Source of the DNA: Plantactinospora sp. KBS50
GTDB lineage: Bacteria; Actinomycetota; Actinomycetes; Mycobacteriales; Micromonosporaceae
Direction: 5' to 3'
NCBI RefSeq assembly: GCF_002285795.1
Contig: NZ_CP022961.1
Coordinates: 682,001-746,000, forward strand
Length of the DNA stretch: 64,000 bases
Shown here: piece after piece, positions 52,512 through 63,297 of the stretch
Numbering within the stretch: position 1 is the first letter of the stretch
Layout: each line of letters begins with the position of its first letter
Notes under the pieces: model-generated
Seen by the model: the letters and a program-made list of their open reading frames with translations, nothing else
The model's database searches: none
What the model was told of the DNA's origin: nothing
Made by a program: the position numbers and the translations under genes

Positions 52512-52538
52512 GACTCCGGACGCCGGCCCGGTGTGACA
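52512..52538 (-). promoter_or_regulatory. ECF41-like promoter for the sigma gene
   Basis: On the minus strand TGTCACA (52538-52532), a 16-nt spacer, and AGTC (52515-52512). The published ECF41 consensus is TGTCACA-N16-CGTC, so only one base of the -10 differs. It lies about 35 bases before the sigma ATG. Confidence 0.65.
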
Positions 52539-52582
52539 CGGCGGCGCCCGGTCGGGCCGTGGCGCTGCTCACCCGGCGGCGC

Positions 52583-52609
52583 TGTCACGCCGGCCCGGCG
52601 CTCGGCATC
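52583..52609 (+). promoter_or_regulatory. ECF41-like promoter for the decarboxylase-family gene
   Basis: TGTCACG, 16 nt, CATC (52606-52609). It differs from the ECF41 consensus by one base in each box and lies 43 bases upstream of the ATG. The two promoters point away from each other. Confidence 0.6.
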
Positions 52610-52651
52610 TCGTGTTCGTCCCCAGCCAATGTCAGCAGAGAGGGCGATCCC

Positions 52652-53137
52652 ATGCAGACCCGATTCAACATGTTCGACAACGCGCTCGCCGAGCGGTTCA
52701 TGAAGCGGTTCGCCAACACCAGCCTGGTGATCCAGCAGTCGTCGCTGCCGGAACTCACCCGGGAACTGGTGTCCCTGCGGGCCAGCCAGATCAACGGCTG
52801 CGGCTGGTGCATCGACATGCACACCAAGGAGGCCGCTGCCGCCGGGGAGAGCGCGGTCCGGCTGAACCTGGTCGCCGCCTGGCGCGAGTCCAGCGTCTTC
52901 ACCGAGGCAGAGCGGGCCGCGCTGGCGTTCGCCGAGGAGGGCACCCGGCTCGCCGACGCGCACCAGGGGGTGTCCGACGAGACCTGGGCCCAGGTGCGCA
53001 ACCACTACGACGACGACCAGATCGCGGCGTTGGTCTGCCTGCTCGGGCTGATCAACGCGGCCAACCGGTTCGGGGTCATCCTGCGGCAGAAGGGCGGCTC
53101 GTACGAGGTGGGCTCGTTCGCGGCGGCCCTGCGGTGA
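52652..53137 (+). CDS. Carboxymuconolactone decarboxylase / AhpD-family protein
   Basis: 161 aa. The AhpD-like redox site CGWCIDMH lies near residues 50-57 (C-x2-C, with His downstream), and the family signature LRASQINGCGWC precedes it. ALLVCLLGLINAANR-like helix ends are present. Members act as alkylhydroperoxidases or decarboxylases; the CxxC favours a redox role. ECF41 sigma factors regularly regulate such a gene next door, as here. It is followed 37 bp later by the isochorismatase-like gene. Confidence 0.92.
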   Translation: MQTRFNMFDNALAERFMKRFANTSLVIQQSSLPELTRELVSLRASQINGCGWCIDMHTKEAAAAGESAVRLNLVAAWRESSVFTEAERAALAFAEEGTRLADAHQGVSDETWAQVRNHYDDDQIAALVCLLGLINAANRFGVILRQKGGSYEVGSFAAALR

Positions 53138-53174
53138 GCGCCTGGCCGGGTCGCCGCGGTGTTAGCGTCGCGGG

Positions 53175-53699
53175 GTGACTGCACCCCTTACCGCCGGGAA
53201 CACCGCCCTGATCGCCATCGACCTCATGCCGCGCGTCGTCGAGCAGAACCTCGGCCCGCACGCCGGCACTGAGGTGCTGGATCGGACCGTGCGGCTGGCC
53301 ACCGCGCTCCGGTCCGCCGGCGGCACGGTCGTCCTCGTCCGGGTGGAGCGGCCGGGCGTGGCCGAGCAGCCGCCCGGCAGCGGCTTCGCCCCGCAGTTGC
53401 GGCCACGGCCGGGCGACGTCGAGGTGGTCAAGCGCACGATCGGCGCGTTCTACGGTACGGGTCTGGCCGAGCGGCTTCGGGAGCGCGGCGTCGACACCGT
53501 GGTGATGGCGGGGTTGGCGACCACCATGGGCGTGGAGTCGACCGCCCGGGCCGCCGCCGATCACGGCTTCGAGCTGGTGTTCGCGTCCGACGCGATGAGC
53601 GGCATGACGGCGACGGAGCACGAGCACGCGCTGACGAACATCTTCCCGCGCTTCGGAGCCGTCCTCAGCACGGACGAGGTGCTGCGCCGGTTCGGCTGA
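53175..53699 (+). CDS. Isochorismatase-like hydrolase without the catalytic cysteine
   Basis: 174 aa. The fold signature is clear: NTALIAIDLMPRVV at the start (Asp of the triad), VVKRTIGAFYGTGL (Lys), and VMAGLATTMGVESTARAA. In cysteine hydrolases the segment is G-x-x-T-x-x-C-V; here Gly stands at the Cys position. The chemistry, if any, must be of the cysteine-free isochorismatase/YcaC-like kind. It probably belongs to the ECF41 unit by position. Confidence 0.85.
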   Translation: MTAPLTAGNTALIAIDLMPRVVEQNLGPHAGTEVLDRTVRLATALRSAGGTVVLVRVERPGVAEQPPGSGFAPQLRPRPGDVEVVKRTIGAFYGTGLAERLRERGVDTVVMAGLATTMGVESTARAAADHGFELVFASDAMSGMTATEHEHALTNIFPRFGAVLSTDEVLRRFG

Positions 53700-53711
53700 C
53701 CGGCGGTCCGC

Positions 53712-54773
53712 TCAGCGCGCCGCCTGGAAGGCGCGACCGACCGCGGTGGCCTCGCTGCCGGTACGGAACAGGCCACTCTGGTCCCGGTCGGTGGCGGGCA
53801 GGCCGAACCAGGCGTACCGGTGCAGCCAGGACAGCCCGTCCAGCATCCGGGTCGCCGCCGTGAGGAACGCGGCCTGCTGGTCCTGGCTCGGGAAGCGGAC
53901 ACCGTTCGAGAAGTCGATCAGCGCGAACTCGGTGAGCCAGATCGGCAGCCCGTACCGGGCGTGCACCGCCGAGAGGTACGACTTGAGCTGGTTGACGGCG
54001 TTGGCCGTGGTGAAGTCCCCGCCGTACCAGTGCAGGGCGATGAAGTCGACCCGGTAGCCGCGCTGCCGGGCGCCGGACATGAACCGGTCGAGCCATTCGC
54101 CCTGGCGGTCGCCGCCCCAGGCCACCGCGGGGCTGCCCAGGGTGAGACCGGTCGCCTCCAGTTGGGGCCACAGGTCCAGGGCCTGTTCCACCGACATGTT
54201 CGCCTGCCCACCCATGTCGGGCTCGTTGAAACCGAGCAGGTAGCGACCGTTGGCCTTGGCCTGCCGCAGGTTGCTCGCGGTGAGGCTGCCCGGTCCCCAG
54301 ATCATCGGGACGAACTCGGTGCCCTTCGGGGTGGTGACGCCCTGATGGCCCACGTTCCAGGTGTAGTACCAGCCCGCCGTCGAACCGGCCAGCGCCTGGC
54401 TGACCCCGTCGAAGGTCCAGACGCCGACGCCCTTGCGCGACGAGCCGGCCTTGACCGCGGGACTGGCCGGGGCGGCCGGGTCGGCCGCACGGGCCGTCGA
54501 CCGGCCGCTCGGCGACGGCGTGCCGGTGCCGGCGGCGCCGGACGTGGCCGACGGGCTCGGCGACGGCGTGCCCAGCGCGGCGGTGGCGGCCGCGTCGATG
54601 CCGGCCGGCTCGGCACCGACCGGCCGGGTCGCGGCCGAGGCGTCCGGCGGGGCGGACCGGTGCGTCACCGCCACCACGACGACCGCCAGCACGGCGAGCA
54701 GCGCGGCCGCGGCGATGGACACCACCACCGTCCTGCGCGGTCTGCCGTCTCCGCCTCGACCGATCCCGCGCAT
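53712..54773 (-). CDS. Secreted glycoside hydrolase family 128-like (Asl1-like) endo-glucanase
   Basis: 353 aa from ATG 54773 (GAAGGGA upstream; a GTG 15 bases earlier is possible). An N-terminal TM or signal anchor lies at about 15-37, followed by a Ser/Pro/Thr linker of about 75 residues. The catalytic domain has GFNEPDMGGQA (acid/base Glu), ALHWYGGDF and IWLTEFALIDF (nucleophile Glu). GH128 enzymes hydrolyse beta-1,3-glucan. The protein probably acts outside the cell on fungal or plant glucan. The GH64 enzyme 6 kb away has a related target. Confidence 0.88.
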   Translation of the reverse strand: MRGIGRGGDGRPRRTVVVSIAAAALLAVLAVVVVAVTHRSAPPDASAATRPVGAEPAGIDAAATAALGTPSPSPSATSGAAGTGTPSPSGRSTARAADPAAPASPAVKAGSSRKGVGVWTFDGVSQALAGSTAGWYYTWNVGHQGVTTPKGTEFVPMIWGPGSLTASNLRQAKANGRYLLGFNEPDMGGQANMSVEQALDLWPQLEATGLTLGSPAVAWGGDRQGEWLDRFMSGARQRGYRVDFIALHWYGGDFTTANAVNQLKSYLSAVHARYGLPIWLTEFALIDFSNGVRFPSQDQQAAFLTAATRMLDGLSWLHRYAWFGLPATDRDQSGLFRTGSEATAVGRAFQAAR

Positions 54774-54912
54774 CGCACATCCCTTCACCTGGTCGCCCCG
54801 CCGGCCGGCGGCCGGGCTGGGCGGCCGCCGTCGGCCGCCGGCGAACCCGAGGATTCCGTGGCCGTGGATTCCGTGGCCGTGCCTCAGGTTACGGTTCTCC
54901 GCCGCGTCCGGT

Positions 54913-56967
<2,055 letters not shown>

Positions 56968-56975
56968 GGCGACGG

Positions 56976-58607
56976 CTACCCGAGCGTCCAGGTCTGCTTG
57001 GGGTTGGCGACGTACTCCCAGATGTTGATCTCGGCGCCCTCGCTCGGGACGGCGCCCACGCTGTCGACGCACTTGTTCGCCAGCAGGCTGATGATCGCCT
57101 TGCCGGTGAACTTCCACTGCTGGGCGGGGTTCCCGCTGCAGTAGGCGGTCTGTATCCGGGTGCCGGTCGTCGTGTCGCCGTTCGCCACGTCCATGCACAG
57201 GCCGGTGAGCACCGAGCGGATGGTGCCGTCGCCGCGGATGTCCCACCGCTGCGCCGCCGATCCGCTGCTGCACGTCCGCAGCGTCAGGTGGATGCCGTCG
57301 GTGGCCAGTCCCGCGTCCAGGCACTTGCCGGACTGCTTCTGCACGAAGGGGCGGCCGGGCAGCGGCTTCTCGGTCTTGGCCGGCGTCGGCTTGGGCGCGC
57401 TGCTGGCCGGCGGCTTCGCCGGGCCGCTCGGGCTGGCCGGCGGCGGCGACGCGGGCGTGCGGGAGGGGGACGGCGACGGGGTGGACGGTGCGGGGCTCGG
57501 CGATCCGGCCGCGGTCAGCCGGGTGTCCAGCCTGTAGTACGCCGTGTAGGCGCTGACCTGGTCGACGAAGGCCCGCGCCGTCGCGTCCGGGCTACCGCCG
57601 GACTGGCGCACCGAGGTCGGGCCGACCCGGAAGGCCGCGAGGGAGAGCAGGTACGGATCACCGGTCAGGCCGGACAGTTCGGTGATCATGCCGCAGAGCG
57701 CGGTGCCGACCGCCGGGATGGCGGCGGCGGGGTCCCAGGCGGAGGCGCCCGGCGGCGCGTACCGCTGCCAGACGTCGGGCAGGAACTGGGCGATGCCCTG
57801 TTCGCCGTTCGCGCCGAGCTTGTTCGCGTCGAACGCGGAGGCCGCCATCAGCACGGCTGCCACCGTGACCGCGGTGACCTGCGGGCAGTTCTGGCCGGCC
57901 GCGAGCGCCGCGTCGACGTACTGGCCCGGCAGCGGCTGGGCGTCGGTGGGCGGGCTGGCGGTCGGGCGCGGCTCGCCGCTGCCGCCGAACGCCGGGAGCG
58001 TGGCGTAGTAGACCGCGTAGGCGCTGACCGAGTTGACGTACCTCGTGGCCGACGTGGGCACCGTGCCGGCCTTCTTGACCGCCGTCAGCCCCGACCGGAA
58101 GGCGGCCAGGGCCAGCCGCCACGGGTCGCCCTCAATCTTCGACAGTCGCAACTGGCCGCTCAGGTCACACATCTGGTGGCCCAGCGCGAGAATGTTTGCC
58201 GAGCTGTCACCCCGCGCGGCGTCCGGCCACGGCGACCAGGTCTTCCAGTCGGCGTCGCGCAGCCCGGCGACGCCCCGACCGCCGGAGTCGGTGTGCCTGG
58301 CGGAGTTGTCCAGGCCGGACTCGGCCATCAGTTGGCCGGCGACGCGGGCGGGGGTGAGCATCGGGCACGAGCGTGCCGCCGCGACGATGGCGGTCATCTG
58401 TTCCGAGCTGACGGGCCGCCCGACAACGGCGTCGTTGCGGGCGGTCGCCACCCCCCAGCCGATCGTTGCCGCGACCGCGGACAGCACGGCGAGGCCCGCG
58501 ATGATCGACGCGGCGGCACTGCGCGGCAACCAGCCGAACCAACGGGCCGTCAGGTCCCGCAGGCTGCCGAACAGCCGGCCGAGGGGAGTGAACGAGATGT
58601 TTTTCAC
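56976..58607 (-). CDS. Membrane-anchored lysozyme-like protein: duplicated SLT-like domains + ricin B lectin
   Basis: 543 aa. One TM near 30-52. Repeat 1 (about 65-205) has GQLMAESGLDNSAR with Glu96 in the catalytic-Glu position. Repeat 2 (about 228-362) has AVLMAASAFDANKLGANGEQGIAQFLPDVW, where the same position is Ala256 but the GxxGxxQFLP part is retained. A Ser/Pro linker leads to a ricin-type lectin (about 400-543) with three QxW motifs (AQRWDI, AQQWKF, KQTWTL). It probably binds and cleaves cell-wall or glycan outside the cell. It heads the two-gene operon. Confidence 0.83.
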   Translation of the reverse strand: MKNISFTPLGRLFGSLRDLTARWFGWLPRSAAASIIAGLAVLSAVAATIGWGVATARNDAVVGRPVSSEQMTAIVAAARSCPMLTPARVAGQLMAESGLDNSARHTDSGGRGVAGLRDADWKTWSPWPDAARGDSSANILALGHQMCDLSGQLRLSKIEGDPWRLALAAFRSGLTAVKKAGTVPTSATRYVNSVSAYAVYYATLPAFGGSGEPRPTASPPTDAQPLPGQYVDAALAAGQNCPQVTAVTVAAVLMAASAFDANKLGANGEQGIAQFLPDVWQRYAPPGASAWDPAAAIPAVGTALCGMITELSGLTGDPYLLSLAAFRVGPTSVRQSGGSPDATARAFVDQVSAYTAYYRLDTRLTAAGSPSPAPSTPSPSPSRTPASPPPASPSGPAKPPASSAPKPTPAKTEKPLPGRPFVQKQSGKCLDAGLATDGIHLTLRTCSSGSAAQRWDIRGDGTIRSVLTGLCMDVANGDTTTGTRIQTAYCSGNPAQQWKFTGKAIISLLANKCVDSVGAVPSEGAEINIWEYVANPKQTWTLG

Positions 58608-58952
58608 GGTCCCGGTCCCTTCGGCGTGGCAACTTCGACGTGTGAACGGACGGCGGATCGGTGCGGTTCACGGTGCGCGAAGTGATCATGAAGTTTTCCG
58701 GCCCGGCGTACCCGGACGATCGGCGCTGCTGACACGGCGTACCCGAACGCCCGGCTACCGGCTCCTATAAGGATCGTAGCGGCCGGCCCGGCGCTCGAAC
58801 ACGGTTCGGCGGCGGCCCCCGGGCCGCCGGAGCCGGCGGCACGTCCCCGAACCGGGACCCGCCGTACCGCGGCGGGGACGCTCCGATCCGTCTCGTGATA
58901 GAGATATCGGTGGTCGATGCGCTGGGCGGCGGGACGACCTGGGAGGCGTTCG
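58608..58952. promoter_or_regulatory. Divergent control region with two direct repeats
   Basis: No gene. The 11-mer CGGCGTACCCG occurs at 58704-58714 and again at 58735-58745, 31 bp apart (three helical turns). TATAAGGA at about 58767 is a candidate -10-like element. The left end feeds the leftward lysozyme-like operon, the right end the rightward sigma gene. Confidence 0.5.
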
Positions 58953-59510
58953 GTGACGGCGGTACCCGACGGCACGGTCGACCCGGCCGGCGGCGGTGCG
59001 GATCCGCTGGCCGAGGAGCGGATCCGGCGCATCCACGAGACGTACGCCGGTCCACTGTCCGGGTTCCTGTCCCGGCTGACCATGGGCGACCGGGCCCTGG
59101 CCGAGGACCTGCTCCAGGAGACGCTGCTGCGGGCCTGGCGCAATCTGGACGCCCTGCCGCAGGACGTCGAGAAGGTCGGGGCGTGGCTCTACACGGTGGC
59201 CCGGAACGTGGCCATCGACGCGGCACGGGCACGTCGGGCGCGACCGCCCGAGGTGAACCTGCCGGACCTCACCCGATTGCCGGCCCGGGGCGACGCGGTC
59301 GACCGGATGGTCACCGTGCAGGCGGTCCGGCAGGGGCTGGCGCGGCTGAGCCCGGAGCACCGGGCGGTGCTCGTCGAGCTGTACTTCCGGGGCTCGTCCA
59401 CCGCCGAAGCGGCGGCCCGGCTCGGCATACCCGAAGGTACAGTGAAGTCCCGGGCGTACTACGGGGTGCGGTCGCTGCACGCGGTGCTGGGCTCGATGGA
59501 GTCCTCGTGA
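58953..59510 (+). CDS. ECF RNA polymerase sigma factor (SigL/SigK-like group)
   Basis: 185 aa from GTG 58953 (GGGAGG upstream). Region 2 has MGDRALAEDLLQETLLRAWRNLD and WLYTVARNVAIDAAR. Region 4 has LSPEHRAVLVELYFRGSSTAEAA and IPEGTVKSRAYYGVRSLHAVL, the YYG(V/L)R ending being typical of this group. Its partner is the zinc anti-sigma gene at 59595. Envelope-related neighbours on both sides are likely regulon members. Confidence 0.92.
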   Translation: MTAVPDGTVDPAGGGADPLAEERIRRIHETYAGPLSGFLSRLTMGDRALAEDLLQETLLRAWRNLDALPQDVEKVGAWLYTVARNVAIDAARARRARPPEVNLPDLTRLPARGDAVDRMVTVQAVRQGLARLSPEHRAVLVELYFRGSSTAEAAARLGIPEGTVKSRAYYGVRSLHAVLGSMESS

Positions 59511-59594
59511 CCGGCGTCCGTTCCGGCCTCCGCGCCGGGTTTCGGTGGGTCCGCGCCGCCCGGAGGTTTGACGCGACACGCAAGGGGATGCCGG

Positions 59595-60455
59595 ATGGCC
59601 GAGCGCGCTGAACACGCCACGGCCGAGGAGACGCGACTCGCGCTGTACCTCCTCGGCGCGCTCGACGACGGCGAGCGGTCGGCCTTCGAACGGCACCTGG
59701 CCGGCTGTGACCGCTGCCTGGCCGAGGCGGCCGACTTGGGCACGCTCACCAGCGCCTTCGGGCTCTTCTCCGCGGCCGAGGCGGCCGAGGTGATCGCCGA
59801 CGCCGACGCCGACGCGGATGCGGAGACGGAGACGGACGCGGACACTGATGCGGATGCCGGAGCGGAGCCGACGGCACCCGCGCCGGAGCACCGCCGACCG
59901 GCCTCGGGCGCGCGCCCGGCACCCGCTCCCAGCCCGGCGCGTCCGGCGCCCGGCCGGGGCTCCCGGCCGACCCGGCGGGTTCCCCGCCCGCGTCCGCCGG
60001 GCCGCGGTGACCGCAGCGGCGGGGTCCGGCGGCCGGGCAGGCTCGTGGCCTGGGCCGCGACGGCCGCCGCCGCGGTCGCGGCCATCGCCGCCGTCGTGCT
60101 TGTGGTCCAGGGCGTCGATCCGGTACGCCCGCCCGGCACCGTGCTCGTGGCCACCGGGGAGGCGCCCGGCGTCAGCCTCGCCGTCACGGTCACCGGCAAC
60201 CCGCGCGGCTCGACGGCCGAGGCGACGATCACCGGTCTGAGCGCCGGGACCCGCTACCGGTTGTACGTGGTGACCCGCGACGGCGCCACCCACGTGGTGC
60301 GCGACTGGGACGGCTCAGCCGAAACCCAGCGGGTGACCGGCGAGCTGACCGAGCCGGTGGAGTCGCTGGCGTTCTTCACGGTCGGGCCGGTCGACGGCGC
60401 ACCGGTCGTGACCGCGGCCGTGCAGCCCCGGTCCGCCGCACCGCCGACCCGCTGA
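59595..60455 (+). CDS. Zinc-binding anti-sigma factor, RskA-like
   Basis: 286 aa from ATG 59595. The zf-HC2 site is in RSAFERHLAGCDRCLAEA (HxxxCxxC) near residue 29-47. An acidic repeat DADADADAETETDAD lies at about 70-90, then a Pro/Arg linker. One TM helix near 150-175 (LVAWAATAAAAVAAIAAVVLVVQ) leads to an extracytoplasmic RskA-like beta domain (GTVLVATGEAPGVSLAVTV). It would hold the sigma factor at the membrane until a signal releases it. The low-complexity linker is far longer than usual. Confidence 0.88.
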   Translation: MAERAEHATAEETRLALYLLGALDDGERSAFERHLAGCDRCLAEAADLGTLTSAFGLFSAAEAAEVIADADADADAETETDADTDADAGAEPTAPAPEHRRPASGARPAPAPSPARPAPGRGSRPTRRVPRPRPPGRGDRSGGVRRPGRLVAWAATAAAAVAAIAAVVLVVQGVDPVRPPGTVLVATGEAPGVSLAVTVTGNPRGSTAEATITGLSAGTRYRLYVVTRDGATHVVRDWDGSAETQRVTGELTEPVESLAFFTVGPVDGAPVVTAAVQPRSAAPPTR

Positions 60456-60575
60456 GCGGCCGGCAACTCCCGCATCCCCAGCCCGGGACACCGGAACGAG
60501 GACGCTGCGCGATCACCCGTACCGCTGGTTGACTGGGTTGCGGATCCCGGCCCATCTAACCTTGCGGGAGCGGCT

Positions 60576-62231
60576 GTGCTGACCAGACGGACCGTACTCG
60601 GGCTGGCCGGCGCCGGCGCCGCGGCGATCGGCGTACCGATGGTCGCGTCCGCGCTGTTCTCCCGGGCCGAGGCCGCCGACGGCCTGCCGGTGACCATCGT
60701 CAACAGCACCGGTGTCCACCCGAACGCGGCGATCCGGATGTACGTGGTCGGCACCGACCCGGCCGGGAACCAGGGCTATGCCTCGGGCAGCGGGGTCTTC
60801 ACCCCGCTGGGCGCGGCCGACGCCGGATCGGACGGAGCGCTCGACATCGCCGTGCGGCTCTCGCCGTCCGGGTCGACGCCGTTCACGCTGCCCAGGATGT
60901 CCGGCCGGATCTACTTCGCGATCGACGGCGAGCTGGCGTTCCGGGCCGTGGTCGACGCGGCCGGCCGGCCCGCGTTGCAGTACCCGGTCGGCTGGCTGGC
61001 CACGGATCCGAGCTACCAGGTTTTGCACGACTTCTTCGAGTTCACCCACAACGACGCCGGGATGTTCTGCAACACCACGATGGTGGACATGTTCAGCATC
61101 CCGATGTCCGCCCGGCTCACCGGGGCGGGGGAGGCGGTCACCGGGAAACTGGTGGACGGCGGCCGGGACGCCATCTTCACCGCGCTGGCCGCGCAGCCCG
61201 GCTTCGAGCGGCTGGTCGTCGGGGACCGGATCCGGGCCATCGCACCCGGCCACGGGATCGGCGCCGGCCTCTTCTCCCCGACGTACTTCGACGGCTACAT
61301 CGAGGAGATCTGGAGCCGTTACTCCAGCGAGTCCCTGCGGGTGAGCGCCAACAACGGCACCTGCACCGGCCGGGTCGACGGGAGCGGGCGGCTGGCGTTC
61401 GACAACGGGGCCGGCAGCTTCGCCCGGCCCACCACCCAGGACGTCTTCTTCTGCGACGGGGCGCTGCTGGCACCGAACGACGGGGTGAGCGGGCCGGTGG
61501 CCGCGGTGCTCGGCGCCGGGTTCAACCGGTCCGTGCTCGACCGGCCGGACCAGCCGGTCACCGACGCCGCCGCCTTCTACCGGCAACCGGTCACCAACCA
61601 CTATGCCCGGATCCTGCACGAGGCCACGGCCGACCACCGCGCGTACGGGTTCCCGTTCGACGACGTCACCGGCGCCGCCGCGTACATCGAGGACCACCAG
61701 CCCACGCACCTGGAGATCACCCTGACGCCGTTCGGCACCCCGGCCGGCCGGCCCGCTGACCCGCCGCCGGCGTCCGCCGCGGCCCCGGCCCCGGCGTCCG
61801 CCCCCGCGGCGCCCCCGGCCGGCCGGGACGCGTACGCGCGGATCGCCGCCGACGGCTTCGCCGACCAGTCGGGCATCCAGACCGAGGCCACCACCGGGGG
61901 CGGCCGGCACATCGGGTTCATCGCCAACGGCGACTGGGTACGCTACGCCGCCGTCGACTTCGGCACCGCCGCTCCGGCCAACCAGTTCGTGATCCGGACG
62001 GCCTCCGGCGCCCCGCCCGGGGTGTCCGGCCTGGTCGAGGTGCGCCTCGACGGGCCCGGCAACCAGCCGGCCGGCACCGTGGCGGTGGCCGACACCGGAG
62101 GATGGCAGTCCTGGCGCGAGGTTCCGGGCAACCTGGCGCCGGTCACCGGGGTACACGACGTCTACCTGACCTTCACCAGCGGCCAGCCGCAGGAGTACGT
62201 GAACATCAGCTGGCTCACGTTCCGGCGTTGA
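60576..62231 (+). CDS. Secreted beta-1,3-glucanase (GH64) with CBM6-like module
   Basis: 551 aa from GTG 60576. A Tat-like signal (MLTRRTVLGLAGAGAAAIG) precedes the GH64 domain at about 35-385, with DFFEFTHNDAGMFCNTTMVDMFSIPM, the family's catalytic region, and GHRAYGFPFDDV-like HRAYGFPFDDVTG. A Pro/Ala linker leads to a C-terminal carbohydrate-binding module of the CBM6 type (IQTEATTGGGRHIGFIANGDWVRYAAVDF). The enzyme cuts beta-1,3-glucan to oligosaccharides outside the cell, which fits mycoparasitic or saprophytic life. Confidence 0.92.
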   Translation: MLTRRTVLGLAGAGAAAIGVPMVASALFSRAEAADGLPVTIVNSTGVHPNAAIRMYVVGTDPAGNQGYASGSGVFTPLGAADAGSDGALDIAVRLSPSGSTPFTLPRMSGRIYFAIDGELAFRAVVDAAGRPALQYPVGWLATDPSYQVLHDFFEFTHNDAGMFCNTTMVDMFSIPMSARLTGAGEAVTGKLVDGGRDAIFTALAAQPGFERLVVGDRIRAIAPGHGIGAGLFSPTYFDGYIEEIWSRYSSESLRVSANNGTCTGRVDGSGRLAFDNGAGSFARPTTQDVFFCDGALLAPNDGVSGPVAAVLGAGFNRSVLDRPDQPVTDAAAFYRQPVTNHYARILHEATADHRAYGFPFDDVTGAAAYIEDHQPTHLEITLTPFGTPAGRPADPPPASAAAPAPASAPAAPPAGRDAYARIAADGFADQSGIQTEATTGGGRHIGFIANGDWVRYAAVDFGTAAPANQFVIRTASGAPPGVSGLVEVRLDGPGNQPAGTVAVADTGGWQSWREVPGNLAPVTGVHDVYLTFTSGQPQEYVNISWLTFRR

Positions 62232-62428
62232 AACACCCTCTGAGGTCTCGGCGCGGTAACCGGGGACCCGGAAAAGGGACGTCGAAAACGGGACGCCGGA
62301 ACAAAATCCGCGGCACCGTGAACCGGCGCGGCCGGGCGTCCGTCTAGGAGCTGACAAACGATACGACGTCCATTGTGAAAGGGACGTCGGTCGACGATTC
62401 AGCCCGGCCGTCCGGTGAGGGGAGTGCG

Positions 62429-63211
62429 ATGGTGCCGCGAAAAGCAGTCATCGCGGATTCCGTTCCGCATGCGAATTCCGGCGACCGGCCGGCCGGGGTG
62501 GTGGCAATTGCCGGGCCGCCGCGGCGGACCGGACCGACCGGGCGCCGCGCCCGGTGGCTGGCCGCCGTGTCCGGCGTCCTGCTTGCCCTCGGCCTGCCGG
62601 TCCTCGCCTGCGGCCCGGCGATCGCCCGGGACCACGAGGGGCAGGTCAAGCTGGACGTCGACAACCAGATGCTCGCCGACACCCAGTGGTGCATCAAGAC
62701 CGACACGTCCATGACGTACCCCCGGGGCAGCGACCGGAGTTGCTCGCCGGTGCTGCACGTGCGACAGACGGCGACCCTCTGGGTCGACGGGAAGCCGGGT
62801 GACCATCTCTACCTGGACTTCGAGATCTTCGGCGAGCACACGCACAACGACAAGGACATCACCGGGGCGACCCAGTGCACGGTGACCGGGAGCCTCTTCT
62901 CGGCCCCGCTGCGCTGCAACACCCCGACCGGGGTGCCGGTGGCGTTCTCCGAATCGCCGATGTCGCCGTTCGCCATCAACGTCAACGATCCGAACGATCC
63001 GGGCATGGCGCTGCTCAACCTGCTCGCCTGGACCGTCTCGGCCGCGGCGGTGGCCGGACTGCTCGTGGTCGGCATGAACATGGCCTTGCAGTTTCGCCGC
63101 GGCGATCCGGGTGAGTTCAGCGAGCATTCCCGCGGCCTGCTCATCGTCGGTGGTGCCTGCGTGCTCGGCGCCACCGCCGGGCCGATAGTTCAGTTCCTCA
63201 GCATTTACTGA
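62429..63211 (+). CDS. Membrane protein of a T4SS-like locus, with Cys-containing exported domain and VirB2/TrbC-like end
   Basis: 260 aa from ATG 62429 (GAGGGGAGTGCG upstream). A signal or TM lies near 45-62, followed by an exported domain with cysteines in QWCI, RSCS, TQCT and RCNT, and HLYLDFEIFGEHTHNDKD. The C-terminal 80 residues form two helices (NLLAWTVSAAAVAGLLVVG and GLLIVGGACVLGATAGPIV). That last part is a close match to the next protein. Such two-helix ends are typical of VirB2/TrbC-like pilin subunits. The conjugation-type role is inference. Confidence 0.72.
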   Translation: MVPRKAVIADSVPHANSGDRPAGVVAIAGPPRRTGPTGRRARWLAAVSGVLLALGLPVLACGPAIARDHEGQVKLDVDNQMLADTQWCIKTDTSMTYPRGSDRSCSPVLHVRQTATLWVDGKPGDHLYLDFEIFGEHTHNDKDITGATQCTVTGSLFSAPLRCNTPTGVPVAFSESPMSPFAINVNDPNDPGMALLNLLAWTVSAAAVAGLLVVGMNMALQFRRGDPGEFSEHSRGLLIVGGACVLGATAGPIVQFLSIY

Positions 63212-63297
63212 CCCGCCCCTCGTCAGCAATTTCCGTACACCCCCGGTACGGCATCCAAGCCGTTCCGAACTCCGTTGTGACCGTGGTTGGAGAAACC

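Noticed and set aside
58620-58790. c-di-AMP (ydaO-type) riboswitch before the lysozyme-like gene
   Set aside because: Such leaders often precede cell-wall hydrolases in actinobacteria, but I could not fit the conserved core; only the two 11-mers are clear.
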